Shown piece after piece: positions 10,265 to 18,137 of a stretch of DNA of 64,000 bases; position 1 is the first letter of the stretch; every line of letters starts with the position of its first letter. Source of the stretch: Caulobacter flavus. GTDB lineage: Bacteria; Pseudomonadota; Alphaproteobacteria; Caulobacterales; Caulobacteraceae. A program made the translations under genes and the position numbers. Location of the stretch: assembly GCF_003722335.1 (NCBI RefSeq), contig NZ_CP026100.1, forward strand, positions 3,880,001 to 3,944,000, read 5' to 3'. The notes below the pieces were generated by a model that worked only from the letters and a program-made list of their open reading frames with translations, made no database searches and had not been told where the DNA came from.

Positions 10265-11286
10265 GCCTTTCCACCGCCCTGAAGACCGGCGACGTCACCG
10301 TCCTGCCGTCGCGACGCGACGAGGACTGGCGCTGGACCGACCTGCGCGGCCTGATCCGCGTGCTGCCGGAAGCCGCGCCTAAGTTCGACGGCGAGGTTGC
10401 GGCTGGTCCGTTCGCGGGCCTGACCGACGGCGAGATCCTGTTCGTCAACGGCCGCCACCTGGCCACCAGCGGGCAGGGCGAGGTCATGGGCCTGCGCTTC
10501 GTCGCGGCGACCGACAAGACCTCGCAGGGCGCGTCCTACGCCGTGGTGGTCGAGCCAGGCTCTAGCCTGACCCTGCTGGAAAGCCATGAGGGGCGCGCGG
10601 CCGGCTACGTGTCGGACGTCTCGCTGGACATCTCGGTGGGCGAGGGCGCGAGCCTGACCCGGATCGTGCTGGTCGACGACGAGGCCGAGGCCGTCAACGT
10701 CGTCACCGCCAAGGTCGACCTGGCCGCCGGCGCGACCTTCGCCCAGACCGTCCTGACCGGCGGCGCGCGTCGCCAGCGGATCGAGACCCACGTCGCCCAT
10801 CCCGGCGCCCACGCCAATGTGCGCCTCGACGGAATCTACCTGCTGAACGCCCAGCGCCACGCCGACCAGACCACCGTGGTCACCCACGGCGGCGTCGACG
10901 GCGTCACCAGCCAGCTGACCAAGGGCATGGTCGCCGACCAGGCCCGCGGCGTGTTCCAGGGCCGCATCGTCGTGGCCGAGGGCGCCGACCAGACCGACGC
11001 GCGGATGGGCCACCACGCCCTGATCCTGTCGGACAAGGCCGAGATCGACGCCAAGCCGGAACTGCTGATCTTCGCCGACGACGTCGCCTGCGCGCACGGC
11101 AACACCATCGGCGCTCTGGACGAGGAAGCGGTGTTCTACGCCCGCCAGCGCGGCATTCCCGAGCTGGAAGCCCGGGCGATGCTGACGCAGGCCTTCGTCG
11201 GCGAGGTGGTCGAGCGCATCGAGCACGACGGCGCGCGCGAAATCGCCGCGGCCTGGGTCGCCAAGCAGCTGGGACGCGAAGAATGA
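10261..11286 (+). CDS. sufD: Fe-S scaffold subunit SufD
   Basis: A 341-residue partner of SufB in the SufBC2D scaffold. The C-terminal hallmark is intact: CAHGNTIGALDEEAVFYARQ followed by RGIPELEARAM. It is somewhat shorter than Escherichia coli SufD, mainly in the N-terminal helical domain. The GTG start at 10261 lies inside the sufC stop (GTGA overlap), and its own stop overlaps the sufS ATG in the same way. Confidence 0.95.
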   Translation: MSLSTALKTGDVTVLPSRRDEDWRWTDLRGLIRVLPEAAPKFDGEVAAGPFAGLTDGEILFVNGRHLATSGQGEVMGLRFVAATDKTSQGASYAVVVEPGSSLTLLESHEGRAAGYVSDVSLDISVGEGASLTRIVLVDDEAEAVNVVTAKVDLAAGATFAQTVLTGGARRQRIETHVAHPGAHANVRLDGIYLLNAQRHADQTTVVTHGGVDGVTSQLTKGMVADQARGVFQGRIVVAEGADQTDARMGHHALILSDKAEIDAKPELLIFADDVACAHGNTIGALDEEAVFYARQRGIPELEARAMLTQAFVGEVVERIEHDGAREIAAAWVAKQLGREE

Positions 11287-12503
11287 GCGCCGTCTTCGAC
11301 GTCGAGGCGATCCGCGCCCAGTTCCCGATCCTGTCGCGCACGGTGCACGGCAAGCCGCTCGTCTATCTGGACAGCGCCGCCAGCGCCCAGAAGCCCGACG
11401 TGGTGCTCGACGCCATGACGGGCCTGGCCCGCACGTCCTACGCCAACGTCCATCGCGGCCTGCACACTCTGGCTAACGAAACGACGGAAGCGTATGAAAA
11501 AGCACGCGAAACCATCGCGCGCTTCATCAATGCCGAGCTCGGCGAGATCGTCTACACCAAGAGCGCCACCGAAGCGGTGAACCTGGTGGCCGACACCTTC
11601 GGCCGTTCGCTGAAGGCCGGCGACGAGATCGTCATCTCGGAGATGGAGCACCACGCCAACATCGTGCCCTGGCACTTCCTGCGCGAGCGCTACGGCGTCG
11701 TGCTGAAGTTCATTCCGGTGCTCGACGACGGCCGGCTGGACATGGAGGCCTATGAGGGCCTGCTGTCCGAGAAGACCAAGATGGTCGCCGTCACCCACAT
11801 GTCGAACGTGCTGGGCACGGTCAACGACGTGGAAAAGATCGTGCGCCTGGCCCACGCGGCCGGGGCGCCGGTGCTGCTCGACGGCTGCCAGGGCGTGGTC
11901 CACACAAAGGTGGACGTCAAAGCCCTGGACGTCGATTTCTACGTCTTCAGCGGCCACAAGCTCTACGGCCCCACCGGCATCGGCGTGCTGTACGGCAAGG
12001 CCGAGCGCCTGGCGGCGCTTCCGCCTTACCAGGGCGGCGGAGAGATGATCGGTTCGGTCAGCCTGGAGCGCATCACCTACGCCGACCCGCCGCACCGCTT
12101 CGAGGCCGGCACGCCGGCGATCCTGGAGGCCGTCGGCCTGGGCGCGGCCATCGAGTGGCTGAACACCATCGACCGCGACGCGGCCCTGGCTCACGAGCAC
12201 GCCCTCTATGAGCGCGTCGCTCAGCGGCTGGAAGGCGTCAACGGCGTGCGGATCCTCGGCACGGCGCCCGGCAAGGGCGCGGTGATGAGCTTCGTCGTCG
12301 AGGGCGCCCACGCCCACGACGTGGCCCAGGTGCTGGACCGCTACGGCGTGGCCGTGCGCGCCGGCACGCACTGCGCCGAGCCGTTGATGAAAAGGTTCGG
12401 GGTGACGTCGAGCGCTCGCGCTTCCTTCGCCCTATATAATACGCCTGCCGAGGCCGACGCGTTCGTGGACGCGCTGGACAAGGCCCGTAGCTTCTTCAGT
12501 TGA
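11283..12503 (+). CDS. sufS: Cysteine desulfurase SufS (group II)
   Basis: A 406-residue PLP-dependent desulfurase/selenocysteine lyase that supplies sulfur to SufBCD. It opens with IRAQFPILSR; the PLP lysine is in SGHKLYGPTGIGVLYG and the catalytic cysteine is in RAGTHCAEP, with the short loop of group II enzymes. Such enzymes normally need a sulfur acceptor (SufE or SufU); none is encoded in this operon. Coupled to sufD by ATGA overlap. Confidence 0.96.
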   Translation: MSAVFDVEAIRAQFPILSRTVHGKPLVYLDSAASAQKPDVVLDAMTGLARTSYANVHRGLHTLANETTEAYEKARETIARFINAELGEIVYTKSATEAVNLVADTFGRSLKAGDEIVISEMEHHANIVPWHFLRERYGVVLKFIPVLDDGRLDMEAYEGLLSEKTKMVAVTHMSNVLGTVNDVEKIVRLAHAAGAPVLLDGCQGVVHTKVDVKALDVDFYVFSGHKLYGPTGIGVLYGKAERLAALPPYQGGGEMIGSVSLERITYADPPHRFEAGTPAILEAVGLGAAIEWLNTIDRDAALAHEHALYERVAQRLEGVNGVRILGTAPGKGAVMSFVVEGAHAHDVAQVLDRYGVAVRAGTHCAEPLMKRFGVTSSARASFALYNTPAEADAFVDALDKARSFFS

Positions 12504-12507
12504 GCGC

Positions 12508-12858
12508 ATGACCGACCAAGCCCCCGCCGCGACGGCCCTGTCCCAGGACGAGCTGAACAGCCTGACCGACCAGCTGATCGAGAAGCTGAAGACGGTGTTC
12601 GACCCGGAAATCCCGGTCGACATCTACGAGCTCGGCCTGATCTACAAGGTCGACGTCAGCGACGACAAGGACGTGGCCATCGACATGACTCTGACCGCGC
12701 CGGGCTGCCCGGTGGCCGGCGACATGCCCGGCTGGGTCAAGGACGCGGTCATGGAGATCGACGGCATCCGCTCGTGCAACGTCGACCTGACTTTCGATCC
12801 GCCTTGGGACCCGTCGCGCATGAGCGACGAGGCCAAGCTGCAGTTGAACATGTTCTAG
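12508..12858 (+). CDS. sufT: SufT-like Fe-S assembly factor (MIP18/DUF59 family)
   Basis: A 116-residue DUF59/MIP18 protein. DPEIPVDIYELGLIY and TAPGCPVAGDMPGWV, which carries the conserved cysteine, are family hallmarks; the C-terminus ends FDPPWDPSRMSDEAKLQLNMF-like, as in SufT proteins. SufT helps maturation or delivery of Fe-S clusters under high demand. It starts four bases after sufS and ends twelve bases before sufA. Confidence 0.9.
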   Translation: MTDQAPAATALSQDELNSLTDQLIEKLKTVFDPEIPVDIYELGLIYKVDVSDDKDVAIDMTLTAPGCPVAGDMPGWVKDAVMEIDGIRSCNVDLTFDPPWDPSRMSDEAKLQLNMF

Positions 12859-12870
12859 AGGCATTAGCCG

Positions 12871-13266
12871 ATGGAAACCGCCGTCACGCCCCGTCCGCGC
12901 CGCCCCCGGCCCAAGGTCGTCACCCTGACCGACGCGGCCGCCGCGCGGGTCACCGAGATCATGCAACGGGCCGACCAGCCGTATGCCGGTCTGCGCGTGG
13001 GCGTGAAGAACGGCGGCTGCGCGGGCCAGGAGTACGTCTTCGAGTACGCCAAGGAGAAGGGCCCCATCGACGAGGTCGTCGAGGACAAGGGCGTCACCAT
13101 CCTGATCGAGCCGAAGGCCGTGCTGTTCCTGATCGGCACCGAGATCGACTACGAGGTCACCAAGCTGTCGTCGAAGTTCGTGTTCCACAATCCGAACGAG
13201 ACCGACGCCTGCGGCTGCGGCGAGAGCGTGACGATCCAGCCGGCGCCCGAGGCGTTGGAGGAATAA
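12871..13266 (+). CDS. sufA: A-type Fe-S carrier SufA
   Basis: A 131-residue HesB/IscA-family carrier that moves clusters from the scaffold to apo-proteins. The three ligand cysteines are in NGGCAGQEY and ACGCGES. A short arginine/proline-rich N-terminus precedes the core domain. It is the last gene of the operon that begins at iscR, followed at once by a palindromic repeat region that may serve as terminator. Confidence 0.94.
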   Translation: METAVTPRPRRPRPKVVTLTDAAAARVTEIMQRADQPYAGLRVGVKNGGCAGQEYVFEYAKEKGPIDEVVEDKGVTILIEPKAVLFLIGTEIDYEVTKLSSKFVFHNPNETDACGCGESVTIQPAPEALEE

Positions 13267-13275
13267 CCTCTCCCA

Positions 13276-13395
13276 CTGGGAGGGTGAGGGGTTGCGCCGC
13301 CAACCGGTGTTCCGGCGCGCCGTCTACAGTCCCTAGCCCCTCATCCTCCCACGCCGTTCGGCGCGGGCCCCTCCTTCTCCCTATGGGAGAAGGTA
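13276..13395. repeat. Composite palindromic repeat after sufA
   Basis: Three nested or adjacent inverted repeats: 14-base arms at 13278-13291 and 13337-13350 (one mismatch); a small CGCCG/CGGCG hairpin at 13352-13363; and a perfect nine-base stem with a TAT loop at 13373-13393. It lies between the convergent sufA and phosphatidyltransferase genes and overlaps the last codons of the latter. The layout resembles dispersed intergenic palindromes that are often misread as gene ends. Confidence 0.65.
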
Positions 13396-13898
13396 AAATG
13401 AGGCGCGGCCCGGCGGGCATAGATCACCATCGTCACCACCGACAGCGCCGCGCTCGCCGCCAGAGCCCACAGGCCAGCCGTCTGAGCCCCGATCGGGGCC
13501 AGCAGCAGCGATACGCCCAGGAAGTTCAGCGCGATCTTCGGATGCTCCAGCGGCGGGTAGTCGAAGTCGCGCCCCGGCAGCGACTGCTGTAGCCCAGCGA
13601 CCAGGAAGTTGCGCGCGATCAGCGTCAGCGGCGCTGCGATCCAGGCGCCCGAAAACGCGCCGGCCGCCATTAGGGCGCCGAGGCTGACCAAGGTCAGCAG
13701 CCGGTCGGCCAGCAGGTCGAACATCGCCCCGAAAGCCGAGGTCAGGCCGAAGCGCCGGGCGACCCAGCCGTCGAGCACGTCGGTCAGGCCCGCGCCCAGG
13801 AACAGCGTCAGGGCGGTCCAGCCGGCGTCGGCCAGCACGGCCCACACAAGAAAGGGCAGGGCGAGCAGGCGTAGCGCAGTCAGCAGGTTGGGCAGCAT
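13341..13898 (-). CDS. CDP-alcohol phosphatidyltransferase
   Basis: A 185-residue inner-membrane enzyme that transfers a phosphatidyl group from CDP-diacylglycerol to an alcohol; PgsA-like glycerol-phosphate use is most likely but not shown. The catalytic signature is complete: DVLDGWVAR, then GAMFDLLAD with the two distal aspartates. About five hydrophobic segments follow. I start at the ATG at 13898 (MLPNLLTALR). The last 18 or so residues (from FTFSHREKEG onward) are encoded inside the palindromic repeat, so the ancestral stop was probably lost. It follows a plsC-like gene in the same direction. Confidence 0.85.
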   Translation of the reverse strand: MLPNLLTALRLLALPFLVWAVLADAGWTALTLFLGAGLTDVLDGWVARRFGLTSAFGAMFDLLADRLLTLVSLGALMAAGAFSGAWIAAPLTLIARNFLVAGLQQSLPGRDFDYPPLEHPKIALNFLGVSLLLAPIGAQTAGLWALAASAALSVVTMVIYARRAAPHFTFSHREKEGPAPNGVGG

Positions 13899-14095
13899 GT
13901 CGGCTCTCCTGCGGTGCGGTTGAGCGGCAGGGCGGCGGCGAGCCACATCAACGGCGTGGCTCCGGAGCCGCAGAGCATCAGCGCCGCAAGAAGGGCGATG
14001 GCGAACGCCGGGGCCGTGACGACAGCCCAGATCACCGTGGCGGCGAGCACCCTGTCCCTGGGCGGATCACGGGGCGGAGCTTGCTCGGGAGGCAT
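13880..14095 (-). CDS. Small two-helix membrane protein
   Basis: A 71-residue reading frame between the acyltransferase and the phosphatidyltransferase genes. After a proline/arginine-rich N-terminus come two hydrophobic stretches (LAATVIWAVVTAPAFAIALL and a second around LMWLAAALPL). It starts four bases after the upstream stop and overlaps the next start by 19 bases, which fits an operon. I recognise no family. It may be a real small membrane protein of the lipid cluster or only an open frame. Confidence 0.45.
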   Translation of the reverse strand: MPPEQAPPRDPPRDRVLAATVIWAVVTAPAFAIALLAALMLCGSGATPLMWLAAALPLNRTAGEPTCCPTC

Positions 14096-14098
14096 GGA

Positions 14099-14884
14099 TC
14101 AGGCCGCCGCCTCGGCTTCGCCGGGCGACAGCTTCTTTTTTGGCGGATCGACCAGCACAGACGCCTTCACCGGCTCGCCGCGCGCCTGGGCGATCAGCTC
14201 GTTGGTGCGGTTTTCGACCGTGTTCTCCAGCAGCTTCATGAACTCGGCCTTCTGCAGGCCTTGGGGCAGGGCGGGCAGGAACTCGACCGTGGCCTGGCCG
14301 GGCGTCTTCTTCGCTTCCTGCTGCTTCCAGAAGCAGCCGAGATTGGTGGCCACCGGCACCACCGGCAGGCCGAAGTCCTGGCTCATGTGGTAGACGCCGG
14401 TGCGGTAGCGGAAGCGCTCGCCTGGCGCCGCCAGGTGGCCCTCCGGATAGATCAGGATGCGGCGGCCCTCGGCGGCGACCTGGGCGGCGCTCTTGGACAG
14501 GGCCGCTCGGGCCTCGGGGCCGCCGCAGCTGTCGACGACGATGGCGCCGAACTTCTTCAGGATATTGCCCAGCAGCGGAAATTTCTCGAGGTGGTCGCCC
14601 GTGACGAAGGACAGGTTGTCAACATTGGCGAACATCACGAAGCCGTCGCCCCAGCTGTGGTGCTTGGCGGCGATGATGAAGGCGCCGGCGGGAAGGTTCT
14701 CCTGGCCCTTCAGCTCGACCTTGACGCCGGCGAAGGTGCGCAGCGCCCACAGCATGCGTTTGGAATAGAGGCGCAGGGCGAAGGTCACGGGGCGGCGTCC
14801 CGGCAGCAGGGCCGAGAGCGCGGCCGACAGGCCGTAGAAGATCGACAGAACCCAGTAGTAGGCGTTGAACAGCGCGCTGCGCAT
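14099..14884 (-). CDS. Lysophospholipid acyltransferase, PlsC family
   Basis: A 261-residue membrane-bound acyltransferase that probably adds an acyl chain to a lysophospholipid. The HX4D catalytic motif is in KHHSWGD, and YPEGH replaces the usual EGTR block. An N-terminal hydrophobic segment anchors it. The tail (PKKKLSPGEAEAAA) is charged. It heads a short lipid set with the small membrane protein and the CDP-alcohol phosphatidyltransferase and lies 41 bases after a TetR gene, so it may be under that regulator. Confidence 0.88.
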   Translation of the reverse strand: MRSALFNAYYWVLSIFYGLSAALSALLPGRRPVTFALRLYSKRMLWALRTFAGVKVELKGQENLPAGAFIIAAKHHSWGDGFVMFANVDNLSFVTGDHLEKFPLLGNILKKFGAIVVDSCGGPEARAALSKSAAQVAAEGRRILIYPEGHLAAPGERFRYRTGVYHMSQDFGLPVVPVATNLGCFWKQQEAKKTPGQATVEFLPALPQGLQKAEFMKLLENTVENRTNELIAQARGEPVKASVLVDPPKKKLSPGEAEAAA

Positions 14885-14925
14885 CGCTTGGTCCTTCGTG
14901 GAGGGCTGGTGACGGGTCTTGGAGG

Positions 14926-15486
14926 TCAGCGGGCCTTGAGCACGGCCAGGACGGCCGCGGTCATCAGCGGAGCATGGGCCGAAAGGGCGTCTTCGCCCAG
15001 GCGGCCGTAGGCGCGGTTCTGGGCGGTCTGGGTAATAACCCCGATGGCCATGGCGGCCACCACGCGCGGGTCGCCCGGCGGCAGCTCCATCTTCAGCATG
15101 GCGTGCTTGATGATCGTCTCGACCAGGGTGACCGGATCGCGGCCGTCGTCCTGGTAGTAGGGCAGGAAGTGGTGCAGCTGCAGCAGGTGGAACGAGAACA
15201 GGGTCCAGTCCTCGTCGGCGGCCGTGCAGTAGGCCTTGACCAGGGCCGCGGCCTTGGCGGCCACGCCATGGACGGCGCCGGCCTCTGTCTCGATCAGGTC
15301 GGACAGGCGCTTGTGGGCGGCCATGAACAGGCCGATGGCCAGCTCGTCCTTGCTTTTCCAGTGGCGGTAGATCGCGCCCTCCGAAACCTCGGCGCGGGCG
15401 GCGATCAGCTTGGTGGTGGCGCCGTCGACGCCATGGGCGGCGAAGACCTCGAGGGCGGCGCGTTCGATGCGGGGCTTGGCGCTCAT
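14926..15486 (-). CDS. TetR-family transcriptional regulator
   Basis: A 186-residue regulator. The N-terminal helix-turn-helix is ALEVFAAHGVDGATTKLIAARAEVSEGAIYRHW in type (only partly quoted elsewhere), with the usual YRHWKSKDEL end. The ligand-binding half has no diagnostic motif. The ATG at 15486 is the first start with a sensible N-terminus. It is divergent from the GT9 gene and upstream of the plsC-like gene, so fatty-acid or envelope control is a guess from position only. Confidence 0.88.
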   Translation of the reverse strand: MSAKPRIERAALEVFAAHGVDGATTKLIAARAEVSEGAIYRHWKSKDELAIGLFMAAHKRLSDLIETEAGAVHGVAAKAAALVKAYCTAADEDWTLFSFHLLQLHHFLPYYQDDGRDPVTLVETIIKHAMLKMELPPGDPRVVAAMAIGVITQTAQNRAYGRLGEDALSAHAPLMTAAVLAVLKAR

Positions 15487-15582
15487 GAGACCCAGGTTAG
15501 CGCAATTCGCGATGCTTGCAAGTAAATGCTCACATACTCCTCTGGCGATTGACGGACGGTGCGGGCGCGGCCATTCACGGCC

Positions 15583-16563
15583 ATGGTCCAGACGCTTCTG
15601 ATCTATTCCATGGGCGAGGTGATCGGCGACGGCCTGATCAAGCTGCCCTTCATCGCCGGCCTGCGCGCGGCCTTTCCCGACGCCCGGATCACTTGGTGCG
15701 CCGCCAAGGGTACCACGGTCTATGACGGCCCGCTGAAGCGGGTGGTGGCCGGCTATGTCGACGAGATCATCAAGGACGGCGTCACCGGCGCCGCGGCCCT
15801 GGACGTTCTGCCGTGGGTCAGGCCGTTGGGCGGCCGGACCTTCGACCTGGTGATCGACACCCAGGAGAACCTGCGCCGCAGCCTGGTGGCCAGGCGCGCG
15901 GTCGCCGGGGGCGGGCGGTTCGTCTCGGCCGCCATGCAGGCGCGAAGTCCAGACTGGCCGCCTGCGGTCGTCGACCGCCTGGCGCGTCTGCTGGCCCTGG
16001 CCACGGACGGGCAGGGCGCCTTGCGTCCGCTGGCCCTGACCGAAGCCGACGCCGTCTCGGCGGCCAGGGCGCTGCTGCCCGACGGCCCGGTTTATGTGGG
16101 CCTGGCGCCCGGCGCTGGCGGTCAGGAGAAGCGCTGGCCGCTGGAGAGCTATCTCGACCTGGCCCGCGCCCAGCAGGCGGTGGGCCGCACGCCCGTGTTC
16201 TTCTTCGGGCCGGACGAAGCCGCCGACGCAGCGATCGCGCGCGGCGAGGTCCCGAACGCTCTGTTCCCCGAGGCTGACCGCACTGACGGCTTTGCCGGCG
16301 TGAAGGGCCCGATCCTGGCCATCGCCCTGGCCGGCCGGCTGTCGGCCGCCGTCGCCAACGACGCCGGTCCCGGCCATATGCTGGCGGCCGGCGGCGCGCC
16401 GCTGCTGTCGCTGCAGCTCAATCGCCGCAAGGCCGTGAAGTTCAAGCCCGCCGCGCAGCGCCTTGAGATGCTGTGCGCCGAGGACTACGGAGAGGGCATG
16501 GCCGCCCTGCCGCCGCAGGCGGTGAAGGCCGCCCTCGACACCCTGATCGCCGGAGTTTCCTGA
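15583..16563 (+). CDS. Glycosyltransferase family 9 (heptosyltransferase-like)
   Basis: A 326-residue GT-B transferase of the GT9 (LPS heptosyltransferase) type. The N-terminal MGEVIGDGLIKLPFIAGLRAAFP segment, GLAPGAGGQEKRWPLESY and the nucleotide-sugar site AVANDAGPGHMLAAGGAPLL are characteristic. It probably adds a sugar during LPS or glycan assembly at the inner membrane. I use the ATG at 15583; a GTG at 15559 would add eight residues. Its TGA overlaps the ATG of the DUF6165 gene. Confidence 0.85.
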   Translation: MVQTLLIYSMGEVIGDGLIKLPFIAGLRAAFPDARITWCAAKGTTVYDGPLKRVVAGYVDEIIKDGVTGAAALDVLPWVRPLGGRTFDLVIDTQENLRRSLVARRAVAGGGRFVSAAMQARSPDWPPAVVDRLARLLALATDGQGALRPLALTEADAVSAARALLPDGPVYVGLAPGAGGQEKRWPLESYLDLARAQQAVGRTPVFFFGPDEAADAAIARGEVPNALFPEADRTDGFAGVKGPILAIALAGRLSAAVANDAGPGHMLAAGGAPLLSLQLNRRKAVKFKPAAQRLEMLCAEDYGEGMAALPPQAVKAALDTLIAGVS

Positions 16564-16949
16564 TGTCCATCCTCGCCCCCATCTCCGCCGGCGAGCTCGT
16601 CGACAAGATCACCATTCTGCGCGTGAAGGCCGAGCGTATCGGCGACTCGGTCAAGGAGGCCAACGTCCGCAAGGAACTGGCCCTGCTGGAGGGGATCGCC
16701 GCCAATGCTCTGACGCCCAGCGCCGAGCTGGACGCCCTGACGGTGGAGCTGACCGCGATCAACGCCGCCCTGTGGGACATCGAGGACGGCAAGCGCGCCT
16801 GCGAGCGCAGCCAGACCTTCGGTCCCGAGTTCGTCGAGCTGGCCCGGCGCGTCTACATGGACAACGACAAGCGCGCCGCCGTGAAGCGCCAGATCAACGC
16901 GCTGACCGGTTCGGACATCGTCGAGGAAAAGAGTTACAAGCCGTACTGA
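16563..16949 (+). CDS. DUF6165 family protein
   Basis: A 128-residue protein opening MSILAPISAGELVDKITILR and rich in amphipathic helices (KEANVRKELALLEGIAAN). I recognise it as the DUF6165 family, found beside glycosyltransferases in alphaproteobacteria; no function is known. The translational coupling to the GT9 gene suggests a role in the same glycan pathway. A bidirectional terminator follows. Confidence 0.8.
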   Translation: MSILAPISAGELVDKITILRVKAERIGDSVKEANVRKELALLEGIAANALTPSAELDALTVELTAINAALWDIEDGKRACERSQTFGPEFVELARRVYMDNDKRAAVKRQINALTGSDIVEEKSYKPY

Positions 16950-16995
16950 TTTCCCTGGTAAGACAGAGTCCTGCATCCAGAATATGATGCAAATA

Positions 16996-17030
16996 AAAGG
17001 GGCGGCGCGCCTGACGCGACCGCCCTTCTT
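16996..17030. terminator. Bidirectional intrinsic terminator
   Basis: GC-rich hairpin (arms around 16999-17009 and 17015-17025, one bulge, five-base loop). On the plus strand TTCTT follows; on the minus strand TTTTATTT follows. It separates the convergent DUF6165 and enoyl-CoA hydratase genes. Confidence 0.8.
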
Positions 17031-17179
17031 CATGCCCGCTCCGCCGGCGCCGAGGGCAGGAACGGCGGAACGCGCGCCTGCAGCAGCGCTCCCAGGGCGC
17101 TGTCCATGAAGTCGTCGTCGGCGGCAATACCCAGGCATACCGCCTTGGCGCGCAGGCGCGGGCGGCGCCTCTTCGGCGG
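17030..17179 (-). pseudogene. Coding-like fragment directly after the enoyl-CoA hydratase stop
   Basis: Reading on past the TGA of the hydratase in the same frame gives 49 sense codons and then another TGA. The first codons are arginine/proline-rich, but the later ones (KAVCLGIAADDDFMDSALGA and LLQARVPPFLPSAP) show the codon bias of real genes here. No good start codon or ribosome site exists, except an internal ATG at 17108. It may be the tail of a decayed gene or an old C-terminal extension. Confidence 0.35.
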
Positions 17180-17983
17180 TCAGCGGCCCTTGAAGGCCGC
17201 TGGACGCTTTTGCAGGAAGGCGCTGACGCCCTCGATGAAGTCCTCGGTCTTGCCGCAGGCGCGCTGGGCGTGGCGCTCGGCGTGCAGTTGGCCGACCCAG
17301 TCGGCGTCCAGGCTGTCCCAGACCAGGCGACGGATGGCGCTCAAAGAGGCGGGCCCCTCGGCGAGCGTGCGGGCCAGGTCCAGGGCCGTCGGCATCAGAT
17401 CGGCGTCGGGGACGCAGCGGTTGATCAGGCCCCAGTCCAGGGCCGTGGCGGCCGGGATCTTGTCGCCCAGCAGCATCATCTCCATGGCCCGGGCCTTGCC
17501 CACCAGGCGCGGCAGCAGATAGGTCGAGCCGCCGTCGGGCACGAGGCCGATGCGGCGGAAGGCCTGCAGGAAGTAGGCGCTGTCGGCGGCCACGACGATG
17601 TCGCCGATCAGGGCCAGCGAGCAGCCGATCCCGGCGGCCGGGCCGTTGACGGCGGTGACGATCGGCAGCGGGAAGTCGCGCAGCAGCGTCATCAGCGGAT
17701 TGTAGACGCTTTCCAGCGCCGCGCCGGCGTCGGGCTTGCCGTCGGGATCCATGGGGCGGCCGGCCGTGGCGCCGGCCGAGAGGTTGGCGCCCGAGCAGAA
17801 GCCTCGACCTTCGCCCGTGAGGATCACGGCCCGGGCCTCGACCTGGCCGGCGGCGACCGCGCCGAACGCCTGGGCCAACTCGCGGGCGACCTCGGGGCTG
17901 GCGGCGTTCAGGGTGGCCGGATCGGACAGGGTGACGACGGCCACGCCGTCCTGCGGTTCCAGCCGGATCTTCTCGTAAGCCAT
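17180..17983 (-). CDS. Enoyl-CoA hydratase/isomerase family protein
   Basis: A 267-residue crotonase-fold enzyme. The oxyanion-hole segments are present (GRGFCSGANLSAG and VNGPAAGIGCSLALIGD), and the region after PDGGSTYLLPRLVG matches PaaG/FadB-type hydratases. It probably hydrates or isomerises an acyl-CoA in fatty or aromatic acid breakdown. I chose the ATG at 17983: GGAGG lies five bases upstream and MAYEKIRLE is a typical start. It is monocistronic by position. Confidence 0.9.
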   Translation of the reverse strand: MAYEKIRLEPQDGVAVVTLSDPATLNAASPEVARELAQAFGAVAAGQVEARAVILTGEGRGFCSGANLSAGATAGRPMDPDGKPDAGAALESVYNPLMTLLRDFPLPIVTAVNGPAAGIGCSLALIGDIVVAADSAYFLQAFRRIGLVPDGGSTYLLPRLVGKARAMEMMLLGDKIPAATALDWGLINRCVPDADLMPTALDLARTLAEGPASLSAIRRLVWDSLDADWVGQLHAERHAQRACGKTEDFIEGVSAFLQKRPAAFKGR

Positions 17984-18073
17984 CACGTCCTCCGGGCGTC
18001 TTTTCGGGCCTGGACGCCAGCTAGGCGCGACTGTCCCTGGGGAACGCAAGAGGGCGAGCGGCGCAAAAGAAAT

Positions 18074-18104
18074 GGGCCCGCCGATCCTGGGGATCGACGG
18101 GCCC
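18074..18104 (-). terminator. Intrinsic terminator of the GGDEF gene
   Basis: Fourteen-base stem with one mismatch (18074-18087 with 18091-18104) and a three-base loop. On the minus strand it is followed by ATTTCTTTT. It lies 34 bases past the diguanylate cyclase stop. Confidence 0.85.
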
Positions 18105-18137
18105 TGACGCGGTTCTCTGGAGAAGAACGCGTGTCTC

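Noticed and set aside
15487-16377. Extension of the TetR gene to 16377
   Set aside because: Antisense to the GT9 gene; the helix-turn-helix begins right after the ATG at 15486.
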